64,000 nucleotides of DNA from contig NZ_JACVAB010000001.1 in the NCBI RefSeq assembly GCF_014851585.1, forward strand, positions 1,364,001 to 1,428,000. The letters are read 5' to 3'. Positions 8,641-17,940 of the stretch are shown in pieces (the stretch's first letter is position 1; every line of letters starts with the position of its first letter). Below the pieces are notes generated by a model that ran no database searches, had not been told where the DNA came from, and was given only the letters and a program-made list of their open reading frames with translations. This stretch comes from Agrobacterium sp. AGB01. GTDB taxonomy: Bacteria > Pseudomonadota > Alphaproteobacteria > Rhizobiales > Rhizobiaceae. The translations under genes and the position numbers were made by a program.

Positions 8641-9513
8641 TTATTTCGTCAACGGTTTTCTCAACCGTCCGGCCAGATCCTGAATATATTGCCACGCAAC
8701 ACGGCCGGAACGACCGCCACGGGTGGTTGCCCATTCCAGTGCTTCTGCCTTCAATGTGTCCTCGTCGATGCCAAGTTCGAAATGTTCGGCGTAGGAATTG
8801 ATCATCGTTAGATAGTCTTCCTGATTGCACTTGTGGAAACCGAGCCACAGGCCGAAGCGGTCCGACAGCGACACCTTTTCCTCAACCGCTTCCCCCGGAT
8901 TAATGGCGGTGGACTGTTCGTTTTCCATCATGTTGCGCGGCAACAGGTGGCGGCGGTTTGAGGTGGCGTAAAACAGTACATTGTCTGGACGGCCTTCAAT
9001 GCCACCATCCAGCGCTGCCTTCAGCGACTTGTAGGCGGTGTCGTCATGGTCAAAGGACAGGTCGTCACAGAACACGATGATGCGGTGATCCTGATCTTTC
9101 ATCAGGCTCATCAGCGCGGGCAGGGTAGAAATGTCTTCCCTGTGCACCTCAACCAGCTTCAGGGAAACGCCGGTTGCGTTGCGCACATCTTCGTGAACAG
9201 CTTTGACCAGCGAGGACTTGCCCATGCCGCGCGCACCCCACAAAAGTACGTTGTTGGCGGGAAAACCTTCGGCAAAGCGCAGTGTGTTTTCATGCAGAAT
9301 GTCGCGCACATGGTCGACACCGCGGATCAGCTGCAAGGCAATGCGGTTGGGGCGCGGTACTGGCTGCAATGACTTGTTTTCTGCCGACCATACGAAACAG
9401 TCTGCCGCACTCCAGTCGTTCTTGGCAGGCGCTGGGCCCGCCAGCCGCTCGACAGCATCGGTAAGCCGGCGAATTTCGTTGAGGAGGAGTGCAGTCGTCT
9501 GATCTTGGGTCAT
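8641..9513 (-). CDS. DUF815-family AAA ATPase
   Basis: About 290 residues from ATG at 9511-9513 (a GTG 12 bp upstream is possible). Walker A is LLWGARGMGKSSLVKA near residues 90-105, with a Walker-B-like IIVFCDDLSFDHDD around residue 150. RSGRVAWQYIQDLAGR lies near the C-terminus. This is the DUF815 group of predicted ATP-binding proteins, common in alphaproteobacteria and without a settled role. It is divergent from yajC. Confidence 0.85.
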   Translation of the reverse strand: MTQDQTTALLLNEIRRLTDAVERLAGPAPAKNDWSAADCFVWSAENKSLQPVPRPNRIALQLIRGVDHVRDILHENTLRFAEGFPANNVLLWGARGMGKSSLVKAVHEDVRNATGVSLKLVEVHREDISTLPALMSLMKDQDHRIIVFCDDLSFDHDDTAYKSLKAALDGGIEGRPDNVLFYATSNRRHLLPRNMMENEQSTAINPGEAVEEKVSLSDRFGLWLGFHKCNQEDYLTMINSYAEHFELGIDEDTLKAEALEWATTRGGRSGRVAWQYIQDLAGRLRKPLTK

Positions 9514-9720
9514 TATAGGTCTCACGCTGTTTAATGCAGGCGTTTTAAGGGGATATTAAGGTTCGGTAGCATGGCGTTTCGATGCTCGAAAGGTTATGAG
9601 GTGCTGAATCGGTACGCAGCATGTCCCATGTCTGTTGCATTCGTGGCGATCACAACTATATTCCGGCGGCTTGAAGCCGGGTGGGCGGAATTGTTTGCCC
9701 GTGAATATGAGGAGTTTTAT

Positions 9721-10068
9721 ATGTTAGTTACTGAAGCATTCGCCCAGGATGGAGCTGCTGCTGCTACCGGGTTCGGTTCCGGCCTTGAAATGCTGTTCCT
9801 GTTCGCACCGCTGATGGTCGTCTGGTATTTCTTCCTCATCCGCCCGCAGCGCGCGCAGATGAAAAAGCGTCAGGAAACACTGACTGCTATTCGTCGTGGC
9901 GACCAGGTTGTTCTTGGTGGCGGCATCACCGGCAAGGTGACCAAGGTTATCGACGACGCTGAAATTGAAGTCGAAATCGCTGAAGGCGTAAAGATCCGTG
10001 CACTGCGCACCTACATCGCTGAAGTTCGGGTCAAGGGCGAGCCGGTTAAAACCGAAACCGCTTCCTGA
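9721..10068 (+). CDS. yajC: Preprotein translocase subunit YajC
   Basis: 115 residues from ATG at 9721 with GAGGAG 8 bp upstream; a longer open frame upstream is non-coding. Short N-terminus, one transmembrane helix about residues 23-41 ending FFLIRPQRAQMKKRQE, then the cytoplasmic beta-rich domain (RRGDQVVLGGGITGKV). It associates with SecDF in the inner membrane. Located 58 bp upstream of secDF, the usual yajC-secD order. Confidence 0.95.
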   Translation: MLVTEAFAQDGAAAATGFGSGLEMLFLFAPLMVVWYFFLIRPQRAQMKKRQETLTAIRRGDQVVLGGGITGKVTKVIDDAEIEVEIAEGVKIRALRTYIAEVRVKGEPVKTETAS

Positions 10069-10126
10069 TTTTTGACGCAGAGGGAAGGCGATACCGCCTC
10101 CCGACACCAACCTGGTCGAGACCTCT

Positions 10127-12679
10127 ATGCTTTATTTTTCCCGTTGGAAAACCGTTTTTATCTGGCTTTCAGTCGCGATAAGCGCGTTTATTGCTTCCTC
10201 TAACCTGTTTTCCGAAGAACAGCTGCAGGGCATGCCCTCATGGTATTCGGACAACAAGGTTACACTTGGTCTCGATTTGCAGGGTGGTTCTCACATCATG
10301 CTCAAGATCGAGCGTTCCGACATTGTCAAGGAACGTCTTGAGACGATTGTGGGGGATGTTCGCACGCAGCTGCGTGACAAGAACGTTCGTTATTCCGGCC
10401 TTTCCGGTACCGGCCAGATTGTTCAGGTACGCATCACCGATCCGGCGCAGATTGACGCCGCAAAGGAAGCCTTGCGTGACCTGACCTTGCCTGTGTCTGC
10501 CGGCACGCTGGTCGGTGGCTCCGTCACCGAAGTCAGCATGAGCGATGATGGCAACGGCCTGCTGCGCCTGAGCCTGACGGATGACGGCATCAACTACCGT
10601 CTGTCGTCGGCTGTGTCGCAGTCGATCGAAGTTGTCCGTCGCCGCGTTGACGAACTGGGCACCACAGAGCCTCTGATCCAGCGTCAGGGCGATGACCGTA
10701 TTATCGTTCAGGTTCCTGGCCTCCAGGATCCGCAGCGCCTGAAGTCGCTGCTCAACCAGACCGCCAAGCTCTCTTTCCACATGGTTGATACAACCATGCC
10801 AATCCAGGAAGCGATGAACGGCCGTCCACCTGCAACATCGCAGGTCATGTATTCGAATGATGATCCGCCAGTTCCATATCTCATTGAACGTCGTGCGCTC
10901 GTTTCGGGTGAAAACCTTGTTGACGCGCAGGCCAGCTTTAACCAGCAGAACAATGAGCCTGTTGTTACCTTCCGTTTTGACAGCCGTGGCGCACAGCGTT
11001 TCGCCCAGGCAACCCAGCAGAATGTTGGCCGTCCGTTTGCCATCGTTCTTGACGATCAGGTCATTTCCGCACCTGTGATCCGCGAACCGATCATCGGTGG
11101 TTCCGGCCAGATCTCCGGTAACTTCTCGGTACAGGGTGCCAACGATCTTGCCGTGCTGCTGCGCGCCGGTGCCTTGCCTGCAACGCTGACTGTTGTGGAA
11201 GAGCGTACCGTTGGTCCAAGCCTCGGTGCAGACTCCATCAATGCCGGTCTTTACGCCAGTGCCATCGGTGCCGTCGGCGTTCTGATCTTCATGGTGGTGT
11301 TCTACGGCTTCTTTGGTGTGCTCGCCAACATTGCTCTGATCGTCAACGTCGTCATGCTGCTGGCCCTTCTCAGTATCATCGGATCAACCCTAACCCTACC
11401 GGGTATAGCGGGTATCGTGTTGACCATCGGTATGGCGGTGGACTCCAACGTTCTGATCTATGAGCGAATAAGAGAAGAAGTCAGAAGCGGAAAACCGCTT
11501 ATCCAGTCTCTCGACCAAGGCTTTACGCGCGCTTTCGCGACCATTATCGACGCCAACCTGACGACCCTGATTGTTGCTGGCGTTCTGTTCTACATGGGTA
11601 CCGGCCCGGTTCGCGGCTTTGCCGTCACGCTCGGTATCGGTATCATCACCACCGTCTTCACCGCCTATACCCTGACCGCATGGATGTTTGGCGTGTGGGT
11701 CCGTCGTTCGCGTCCAAAGCACCTGCCAAAGGGTGTGCGTACGGCCATCTTCGACGGACGTGACTACCCGTTCATGGCCATTCGTCGCTACATTTTCATG
11801 TTTACGACCGTTTTGCTCATCGTCTGCGTTGGCGGCTTCGTGACCAAGGGTCTGAACCTCGGCATCGATTTCCAGGGCGGCTCGATCATCGAAATCAAGG
11901 CCAAGCAGGGTGAGGCGGATCTCGCTGATATCCGTGAACGCCTGAACGAGCTTAACCTCGGTGAAATCCAGGCGCAGGGCTTCGGCTCGCCACAGGACGC
12001 TCTCATTCGCATCCAGGCGCAGGAAGGCGGCGAAAATGCCGAGCAGTCTGCCATCACCCTGGTTCGTGGCGCGCTTGAGGACAATTACGACTTCCGTCGT
12101 GTTGAAGTGGTGGGACCTGCCGTTTCCGGCGACCTGACCTTCACCTCGACGATCGGTATCCTGATCGCCATGTTCGCAACCATGATCTATATCTGGGTGC
12201 GGTTCGAATGGCAGTTCGCGCTCGGCGCCATCATATCGATGGCCCACGACGTGATATTGACCATCGGCATGTTCGTGTACTTCGGGCTGGAATTCAACCT
12301 GACCAGTATCGCGGCGGTGTTGACCATCATGGGTTACTCACTGAACGATACGGTGGTTATCTACGACCGAATTCGCGAAAACCTCAGGCGTTATAAAAAG
12401 ATGCCGCTACCGGTGCTGATCGATGCGTCTTTGAACCAGACATTGTCCAGAACGATCCTGACCGGTCTGACTGTTCTTCTGGCACTGGCTTCGCTCTACC
12501 TGTTCGGTGGTGAGGTTATACGCTCCTTCACCTTTGCCATGTTGTTCGGTGTTCTTATCGGTGTGTTCTCATCGGTTTACATCGCTGCACCGATCCTCAT
12601 CCTCTTCAACCTTCGCCCAGATTCGAAGGCCGACGAGGAGAGCGATGGCAAGGCAACCGCCCTCACTGGCAAGGCCTAG
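10127..12679 (+). CDS. secDF: Protein translocase fusion SecDF
   Basis: 850 residues. Proton-driven accessory translocase that helps proteins leave SecYEG on the periplasmic side. SecD half, about 1-520: TM1 near 5-22, first periplasmic P1 domain beginning VTLGLDLQGGSHIML, the VDELGTTEPLIQRQGDDRI block, then the TM4 motif GMAVDSNVLIYERIREE. SecF half, about 545-830: NLGIDFQGGSIIEIK, then GYSLNDTVVIYDRIRENLR. Both halves carry the expected DxN/DxV TM4 signatures. Fusion of SecD and SecF into one chain is common in this order; E. coli has two genes. Confidence 0.97.
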   Translation: MLYFSRWKTVFIWLSVAISAFIASSNLFSEEQLQGMPSWYSDNKVTLGLDLQGGSHIMLKIERSDIVKERLETIVGDVRTQLRDKNVRYSGLSGTGQIVQVRITDPAQIDAAKEALRDLTLPVSAGTLVGGSVTEVSMSDDGNGLLRLSLTDDGINYRLSSAVSQSIEVVRRRVDELGTTEPLIQRQGDDRIIVQVPGLQDPQRLKSLLNQTAKLSFHMVDTTMPIQEAMNGRPPATSQVMYSNDDPPVPYLIERRALVSGENLVDAQASFNQQNNEPVVTFRFDSRGAQRFAQATQQNVGRPFAIVLDDQVISAPVIREPIIGGSGQISGNFSVQGANDLAVLLRAGALPATLTVVEERTVGPSLGADSINAGLYASAIGAVGVLIFMVVFYGFFGVLANIALIVNVVMLLALLSIIGSTLTLPGIAGIVLTIGMAVDSNVLIYERIREEVRSGKPLIQSLDQGFTRAFATIIDANLTTLIVAGVLFYMGTGPVRGFAVTLGIGIITTVFTAYTLTAWMFGVWVRRSRPKHLPKGVRTAIFDGRDYPFMAIRRYIFMFTTVLLIVCVGGFVTKGLNLGIDFQGGSIIEIKAKQGEADLADIRERLNELNLGEIQAQGFGSPQDALIRIQAQEGGENAEQSAITLVRGALEDNYDFRRVEVVGPAVSGDLTFTSTIGILIAMFATMIYIWVRFEWQFALGAIISMAHDVILTIGMFVYFGLEFNLTSIAAVLTIMGYSLNDTVVIYDRIRENLRRYKKMPLPVLIDASLNQTLSRTILTGLTVLLALASLYLFGGEVIRSFTFAMLFGVLIGVFSSVYIAAPILILFNLRPDSKADEESDGKATALTGKA

Positions 12680-12689
12680 GGGCTGAACC

Positions 12690-13079
12690 ATGGCAGGTGG
12701 CATTGAAATACGCCCGGCCCATTTTCCCGGCCGGGCCCCGATAGATGCTTATGGCAATGGCGGTTTCCGCTTTGCCGAGATGTCACACCGCGGTTCGCTG
12801 CTGTGCCTGCCATCCGGCATCCACGGGTGGAATGCCACCGACCCGAAAAACCTGACGGTGGACCTGTTCGAAAAAGTTTTCGAGCAGGCCGCCGAAATCG
12901 AGTTCCTGCTTTTGGGAACCGGTGAGGGGATGCTGCTTTTGCCGAAAGAGCTGAGAGCAGCGTTCCGTGAAGCCGGTATTTCCGTCGACAGCATGAGCAC
13001 CGGCGCTGCCGTCAGAACCTATAATATCATGTTGTCCGAAGACCGGGCTGTCGCCGCTGCATTCATCGCGGTGGACTGA
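12690..13079 (+). CDS. Mth938-like (DUF498, NDUFAF3-related) protein
   Basis: 129 residues, no signal peptide. The family core FLLLGTGEGMLLLPKELRAAFREAGISVDSMSTGAAVRTYNIMLSE is present. This small alpha/beta fold is shared with human NDUFAF3, a complex-I assembly factor. It starts 11 bp after secDF and is followed 35 bp later by the phytoene-synthase-fold gene, so the four genes from yajC read as one operon. A respiratory-complex or membrane-protein biogenesis role is inferred from family and context. Confidence 0.88.
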   Translation: MAGGIEIRPAHFPGRAPIDAYGNGGFRFAEMSHRGSLLCLPSGIHGWNATDPKNLTVDLFEKVFEQAAEIEFLLLGTGEGMLLLPKELRAAFREAGISVDSMSTGAAVRTYNIMLSEDRAVAAAFIAVD

Positions 13080-13113
13080 CACGAGACTGTCCGGCAATGG
13101 GGAGCATTCTGGC

Positions 13114-13959
13114 GTGAGCACTCAGGATACAGGCGCAATCTGCCTTAACATGTTGCGGGATCTCGACCGTGACAGATATCTGGCATGTCTGTTATCGCCA
13201 GAAGACAAGCGCCCCGCACTGGCTGCCCTTTATGCCTTCAATGCCGAAATTGCCCGCATCCGTGACGCGGTGAGAGAGCCGCTGCCCGGCGAAGTGCGCA
13301 TGCAGTGGTGGCGCGATCTCCTGGAAGGCAACGCGCATGGCGACAGCCAGGCAAACCCGGTTGCTGCCGGCCTTATGGATTGTGTGGAGAAATACCGCCT
13401 GCCGCGTCCAACGCTGATCAACCTGCTCGAAGCGCGTATCTTCGATCTCTACGACGACCCGTTTGAAGACCGCAATGCGCTTGAGGGATATGCCGGTGAA
13501 ACGGCATCCGCAATCATTCAGCTGGCAAGCCTCATTCTCGATCCGCAGGCCGCAGCCGGCAGTGCCGATGCCGCAGGCCATGCAGGCGTGGCGCAGGCGA
13601 TGGCCGGAATGATGTTGCTGGCACCGCTGCACCGCCGTCGCGGACAGGTCTATATCCCCGTTGATATTCTCTCAGCCACCGGTCTTAACCGCGAGGCATT
13701 CCTTGCTGGTGAAGACAAGGACCGCATTACTGCGGCCATCGATATCTTCTGTGCAATTGCGCTTGATCATCTTGGCCATGCTCGCAAGACCAAAGTCGAT
13801 GCGGCCTGTTTCCCCGCCTACCTGCCAGTGGCCATGACCGAGACGGTATTGAAGAGTGCGAAGAAGGCTGGCGCCTCTCTCTTTGAGGCTGACATTCAGC
13901 CGTCTCTGGTGCGTCGCCAATGGCTGATGACCAAATCTGTTTTCCTGAAGCGTTTTTGA
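13114..13959 (+). CDS. Squalene/phytoene-synthase-fold protein (NDUFAF6-like)
   Basis: 281 residues; GTG start with GGGGAG just upstream. The fold is recognised by ALAALYAFNAEIARIRD (26-50 region), EVRMQWWRDLLEG, and ALEGYAGETASAIIQLA. In place of the second Asp-rich motif of true prenyl synthases, the segment reads AMAGMMLLAPLHRRRGQVYIP, so isoprenoid condensation is unlikely. This matches the alphaproteobacterial relatives of NDUFAF6, a mitochondrial complex-I assembly factor. It is the last gene of the yajC-secDF run. Confidence 0.82.
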   Translation: MSTQDTGAICLNMLRDLDRDRYLACLLSPEDKRPALAALYAFNAEIARIRDAVREPLPGEVRMQWWRDLLEGNAHGDSQANPVAAGLMDCVEKYRLPRPTLINLLEARIFDLYDDPFEDRNALEGYAGETASAIIQLASLILDPQAAAGSADAAGHAGVAQAMAGMMLLAPLHRRRGQVYIPVDILSATGLNREAFLAGEDKDRITAAIDIFCAIALDHLGHARKTKVDAACFPAYLPVAMTETVLKSAKKAGASLFEADIQPSLVRRQWLMTKSVFLKRF

Positions 13960-14041
13960 CAGACGGTAAAATTCGCACAAGCCTCGCAGTGTAGGAACAT
14001 CTCGCTGCAGTCGGGCGTTTGTCCTGAAAAGGAGAAATAGA

Positions 14042-14536
14042 ATGAATTTGATCGTCGGGGCCATACTTGGCGCTGTGCTTGTCGTTCTGGGGTACTACAT
14101 CACCCGGATGCGTCGTGCCACGGATGATGACAACAGTCATGATACGGGCCAAGCGATCATTGATTTCTCGCGGGCATTCCCCACTGAAGCAATCAGAAGC
14201 CTGCATATGACCAAAAACGGTAAAGCTGTTTTTGTCCGGCTTCATGACAACAAGGCCGGCTTCATGCGCAACATGGGCTCGCACTACGCCTGCATGCTGA
14301 TTGCACCGGGGTCATTGCGCATTGAACATTTGCCGACAGGCGATGGCTTTGCCATTCAGTTTGCCGACGCTCCAAAGCATAGCGGCGAGTTTCGCTTCCC
14401 GTCGGCCAGTGAAGCGGCTGATGTTTCCTTGTGGCTGCTCGGCAGCTTTGTCGAAGAAGAAAAGAAACATCCGATTGAAGAGGATGCCGCACCGGCCATC
14501 AGGCACGACACGGCAGAACCTTCTCCATCGGTATAA
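14042..14536 (+). CDS. Conserved hypothetical membrane-anchored protein
   Basis: 164 residues preceded by AAAGGAGAAATAG. One N-terminal transmembrane segment (LIVGAILGAVLVVLGYYI, residues 3-20) is followed by RMRR and a cytoplasmic domain of about 140 residues. The C-terminus is acidic and probably disordered. I do not recognise the family. It is convergent with trmFO, 21 bp apart. Confidence 0.75.
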   Translation: MNLIVGAILGAVLVVLGYYITRMRRATDDDNSHDTGQAIIDFSRAFPTEAIRSLHMTKNGKAVFVRLHDNKAGFMRNMGSHYACMLIAPGSLRIEHLPTGDGFAIQFADAPKHSGEFRFPSASEAADVSLWLLGSFVEEEKKHPIEEDAAPAIRHDTAEPSPSV

Positions 14537-14557
14537 TTCAGCTGTTTTGAGACGCGG

Positions 14558-16009
14558 TTACTCTGCCGCGTCCACTTCCGGTGATGGTGCAAACACCGGC
14601 GCTTCGACGCCCAGCCACTCGGCGCAATCGCGCAGCGCTCTGGCAGCCATCAACTGACGCTTCATGATCGTCTTGTCCTTGCCTCTAAAGCGCTTGACGC
14701 CTTCAGGCTTGACGATCGAACCCGGTTCCAGTTCCGGGAACAGGCCAAAATTGACATTCATTGGCTGGAATGAACGTTTGCCCGGCTCATCATCGGATGC
14801 AAGATGGCCGCCGGTAATGTGGTTGAGCAGAGAGCCAAGTGCCGTGGTTGCCGGTGGTAGGCTTGGTGTCTCGCCCTTGCGTTCTGCAGCCGTGAAGCGA
14901 CCAACCAGAAGGCCGATCGAGGCGCTTTCCACATAACCTTCGCAGCCAGTGATCTGACCGGCGAAACGCAGACCCGGACGGGATTTTAGCGTCAGAGAGG
15001 GGTCGAGCAGGCGCGGGGAATCGATATAGGTGTTGCGGTGCAGCCCGCCCAGACGGGCAAACTCGGCATTCTCAAGGCCCGGGATCATGCGGAACACTTC
15101 CGCCTGCGCGCCATATTTCAGCTTGGTCTGGAAACCGACCATATTGTAGAGCGTGCCGAGCGCATTGTCCTGACGCAACTGCACAACGGCATAGGCCTTG
15201 ACGGTCGGGTTATGGGCGTTGGTCAGGCCCATCGGTTTCATCGGGCCGTGACGCAGGGTCTCGCGACCGCGTTCAGCCATGATTTCGATTGGCAGGCAGC
15301 CGTCGAAATAGGGTGTGCCTTCCCATTCCTTGAAACCAACCGTGTCGCCGGCAATCAGCGCATCGATGAAGGCATGGTACTGCTCTTCATTCATCGGGCA
15401 GTTGATGTAATCCTTGCCCGTGCCGCCAGGTCCAACCTTGTCGTAACGCGACTGGTACCAGCAGATATCCATGTTGATGCTGTCGCGGTGCACGATCGGT
15501 GCAATGGCGTCAAAGAAGGCAAGCGCGTCTTCGCCGGTTTCAGCCTGAATGGCAGCGGCCAGATCAGGCGAGGTCAGCGGACCGGTGGCAATGATCGCCA
15601 GATCCCATTCCGTCGGCGGCAGGCCACTAATTTCCTCGCGCACGATGGTGATCAGCGGATGCGCTTCAAGCTCTTTGGTGACCGCTTCGGCAAAGCCATC
15701 GCGGTCAACCGCCAATGCGCCACCGGCCGGAACCTGATTCTTGTCAGCGCAGGACATGATGAGAGAGCCGGCGAGGCGCATTTCCGCATGGATGACGCCA
15801 ACCGCATTGGCTGTCGCATCATCGGAGCGGAAGGAATTGGAGCAAACCAGTTCTGCAAGGCTGTCACCCTTGTGAGCATCCGTACCGCGAACGCCGCGCA
15901 TCTCATGCAGGATAACAGGAACTCCGCTTTGGGCGATCTGCCAAGCAGCTTCCGAACCGGCAAGTCCGCCACCGATGACGTGAATGGGAGAATATTTGTT
16001 ATCTTGCAT
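14558..16009 (-). CDS. trmFO: Methylenetetrahydrofolate-tRNA-(uracil-54-C5)-methyltransferase TrmFO
   Basis: About 483 residues. Folate- and FAD-dependent enzyme making ribothymidine at tRNA position 54. FAD-binding motif [21 protein letters not shown]; the folate-type Gid signature [39 protein letters not shown]; and [11 protein letters not shown] near the C-terminus. Catalytic Cys residues are expected in the LVCSNSF and GCEGYVES regions, and both are present. Start: ATG at 16007-16009 chosen over the adjacent GTG at 16012. Confidence 0.95.
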   Translation of the reverse strand: MQDNKYSPIHVIGGGLAGSEAAWQIAQSGVPVILHEMRGVRGTDAHKGDSLAELVCSNSFRSDDATANAVGVIHAEMRLAGSLIMSCADKNQVPAGGALAVDRDGFAEAVTKELEAHPLITIVREEISGLPPTEWDLAIIATGPLTSPDLAAAIQAETGEDALAFFDAIAPIVHRDSINMDICWYQSRYDKVGPGGTGKDYINCPMNEEQYHAFIDALIAGDTVGFKEWEGTPYFDGCLPIEIMAERGRETLRHGPMKPMGLTNAHNPTVKAYAVVQLRQDNALGTLYNMVGFQTKLKYGAQAEVFRMIPGLENAEFARLGGLHRNTYIDSPRLLDPSLTLKSRPGLRFAGQITGCEGYVESASIGLLVGRFTAAERKGETPSLPPATTALGSLLNHITGGHLASDDEPGKRSFQPMNVNFGLFPELEPGSIVKPEGVKRFRGKDKTIMKRQLMAARALRDCAEWLGVEAPVFAPSPEVDAAE

Positions 16010-16198
16010 CACATACTCACAAAACGCCGCTCAAACATTGTCGCGGGTAAAGCCTTCATTGGGGGATTATTTGAAAAAGCTCCCAAGAGTTTTTGAGTAT
16101 CGCATCTCTCGTTTGACAGTGCGCTTATCCAGCAACCTTGTTTGATGAGCATTTGCCCATTGCACTATCATGGGGAGGGCAGGCTTCCAATAGGAAGC

Positions 16199-16229
16199 AC
16201 AAAAAGAAAACGGCGCCAGATGGCGCCGT
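16199..16229 (-). terminator. Terminator of the first DUF1127 gene
   Basis: 8-bp perfect stem (16210-16217 with 16222-16229) with loop AGAT. Read on the minus strand it is followed by TTTCTTTTT. It separates the DUF1127 gene from trmFO. Confidence 0.85.
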
Positions 16230-16288
16230 ATCCTTTAGGTTTTCCGTCAAGGGTCCGCTGGGGAGGTCATCCAGCGAGCGCGCTTTGA

Positions 16289-16432
16289 TTAACGGAAAGA
16301 GCGTGCAGCAACGTTGCGAATGTCGTGGCGGGTAAGGCCAATGTCATTCAGTGCCTGGTTGGAGAGACCACCAAGTTCGTTAAGTGTACGACGGTAGCTG
16401 ATCCAGTTTTTTGCAATGCGAATCGGGTTCAT
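16289..16432 (-). CDS. DUF1127 small protein (47 aa)
   Basis: Encodes 47 residues, too short for most ORF cut-offs: Trp-containing N-terminus (RIAKNWISYRRT), then LSNQALNDIGLTRHDIRNVA, the DUF1127 signature of Arg-rich, Trp-start mini-proteins. GAGGAAAC lies 7 bp before the ATG. In alphaproteobacteria such proteins are often stress- or phosphate-responsive and some bind RNA (family knowledge). It has its own terminator. Confidence 0.85.
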   Translation of the reverse strand: MNPIRIAKNWISYRRTLNELGGLSNQALNDIGLTRHDIRNVAARSFR

Positions 16433-16640
16433 GGGTGTTTCCTCAAACTTCTGATCTTGTGACCGGGGCAGAGGTTTCTGCTCTCTCGGTGTTGAGGGTC
16501 TTATATATACAACCTGCTATGTTGTGGAGTGCATTAAATAGGCGACTGCCATGCAAATGTGCAGTGAGTTGGCTAAGAAAGCGGCCGTGCCTGTTATTTA
16601 GGCTGCGATGTCTGCCTATTGGGCATGATGCAGACAAAAG

Positions 16641-16677
16641 AAAAAGGCCGCAAGCTTTTTCAAGCTTCGGCCTTTTT
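16641..16677 (-). terminator. Bidirectional terminator of the second DUF1127 gene
   Basis: Long stem AAAAAGGCCG plus AAGCTT pairing with AAGCTT plus CGGCCTTTTT, with one bulged C and a TTTC loop. It lies in the 306-bp gap between the two DUF1127 genes, which otherwise holds nothing I can identify apart from promoter sequence for the first. Confidence 0.85.
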
Positions 16678-16738
16678 AGGTGCTATTCGACAGAACCTCT
16701 TGGGATGGTTTGCCGACTAGCGAAGTCAGTGGCTAGTA

Positions 16739-16885
16739 TTAGTAGCCAACTGCTGTGCGTGCTACGCGGCGGATGTCGCCACGGCCAATGCCCAGGTCGT
16801 TCAGTTCGCGGTCGGTCATGCGAGCGAGTTCTGTAACGGTCTGTCTGTACTTGCGCCAGTTGTTAAGCGAGCGAGTGATGTTCAT
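16739..16885 (-). CDS. DUF1127 small protein (48 aa)
   Basis: 48 residues: SLNNWRKYRQTVTELARM, then TDRELNDLGIGRGDIRRVAR and a Tyr C-terminus, the full DUF1127 consensus. AAGGATC precedes the ATG. It is a closer match to the family consensus than its neighbour at 16289. Each paralogue has a separate terminator, so they are separate transcripts. Confidence 0.88.
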   Translation of the reverse strand: MNITRSLNNWRKYRQTVTELARMTDRELNDLGIGRGDIRRVARTAVGY

Positions 16886-17666
16886 GATCGTGATCCTTTT
16901 GATCTCTGTTGTGGTGCTCTGCAGTGTTTTTTGCTGCACCCGTTTTCTGAAGCTGAATATAGCGATTTCAGCGAAAACAAACAGAAACAAGAATAGATGA
17001 CACCTATGCGTCAAATGCACGGCTAGGGCGCCCTGCGACCCGTTTTGGTGAAATAAAAAGCTTATTTTTGATGCAGAAGCGATTTGAAGCGGCATTTTTG
17101 GGTGATTTTCACCAGCGGTGCGCCGTGAATGCTTAGCAAAACGTAAATTTAAATCGATCTGGAAGCGCTGATACAGCTGTTGAAGTGCCAAATGTCGGAG
17201 GTGGGGCAAATAGATGGCAGACATGTGTCGAGTGCATGTCTTTTGGGCTGCGGCAGATATCTCAGTGCATCGTTGTGTCTATGGCGATTTGACGGCTTGG
17301 GTTGTGCAGTTTGCGAGGGTTTGGCTGCATTGAAATGCGGGTAGGGGACGACCTCTGCTGGTCGGACGTCTTTGTCTGGGCCGGCGTATATATAATGAGT
17401 CGCCACGCGTCTTGTCATGCGAGGGGCAACAGGATGCTCCATGTGTCGCAATCGGCAGGAAATGTCCCTTAGCTGGCTTAAAAGATGTGTGACCCTGCTG
17501 CGATCATTCTCTATTTACGCCGGGAATGGCGGGATATTGCAGATAGCTGCTGGATGACGACGAATAACTGTCATTTTTCCTTTGAACTCCTGAAAACGGA
17601 TGATATAGAGACGCGCGCTCCGGAAGGCCTCATGTGCCAGATGTTGTTTATGCAGGATTCAAGAGC
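16886..17666. other. 781-bp region without a recognised gene
   Basis: Open frames of 100 and 67 codons occur here, but both lack ribosome sites and resemble no family; one runs into the tRNA. The left part should hold the promoter of the second DUF1127 gene and the right part that of the tRNA. A TATATATAATG stretch around 17387-17397 is the most AT-rich element. I cannot assign a function. Confidence 0.55.
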
Positions 17667-17751
17667 GCGGGTATGGCGGAATTGGTAGACGCACCAGATT
17701 TAGGTTCTGGCGACGAGAGTTGTGGGGGTTCGAGTCCCTCTACCCGCACCA
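17667..17751 (+). tRNA. tRNA-Leu (anticodon UAG)
   Basis: Acceptor stem GCGGGTA (17667-17673) pairs with TACCCGC (17741-17747), followed by discriminator A and encoded CCA. Anticodon stem CCAGA/TCTGG encloses loop TTTAGGT with anticodon TAG. A long variable arm (class II tRNA) and the T-loop GTTCGAGTC are present. It reads CUA/CUN leucine codons. Confidence 0.97.
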
Positions 17752-17940
17752 TCTGAATCGCTTAAGAAGAATGTGTGAAGCTTCTTGCTTCGCCGCTTCT
17801 TTGGCTCAAGCGCAGTTTTTGCTCGGCAAAAAGTTTGTGCATGAAGTATATATAGCCACGTCCGGTTTTAGTTTCCGGCGTCGTGCTCAAAGTAACCAAC
17901 GGCTGTCTGAGCACTGCCGCCATGATGTGAAGGTACGAAA

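Noticed and set aside
15038-16096. A 352-codon plus-strand open frame antisense to trmFO
   Set aside because: The trmFO frame has all catalytic motifs; the antisense frame has none and no credible start signal.
17485-17688. A 67-codon ORF ending inside the tRNA-Leu gene
   Set aside because: It has no ribosome site and its 3' end runs into the tRNA, so it is not a plausible gene.
17667-17751. tRNA gene as a possible integration site for a mobile element
   Set aside because: No integrase, direct repeat of the tRNA 3' end or change of gene content follows; tig is core.
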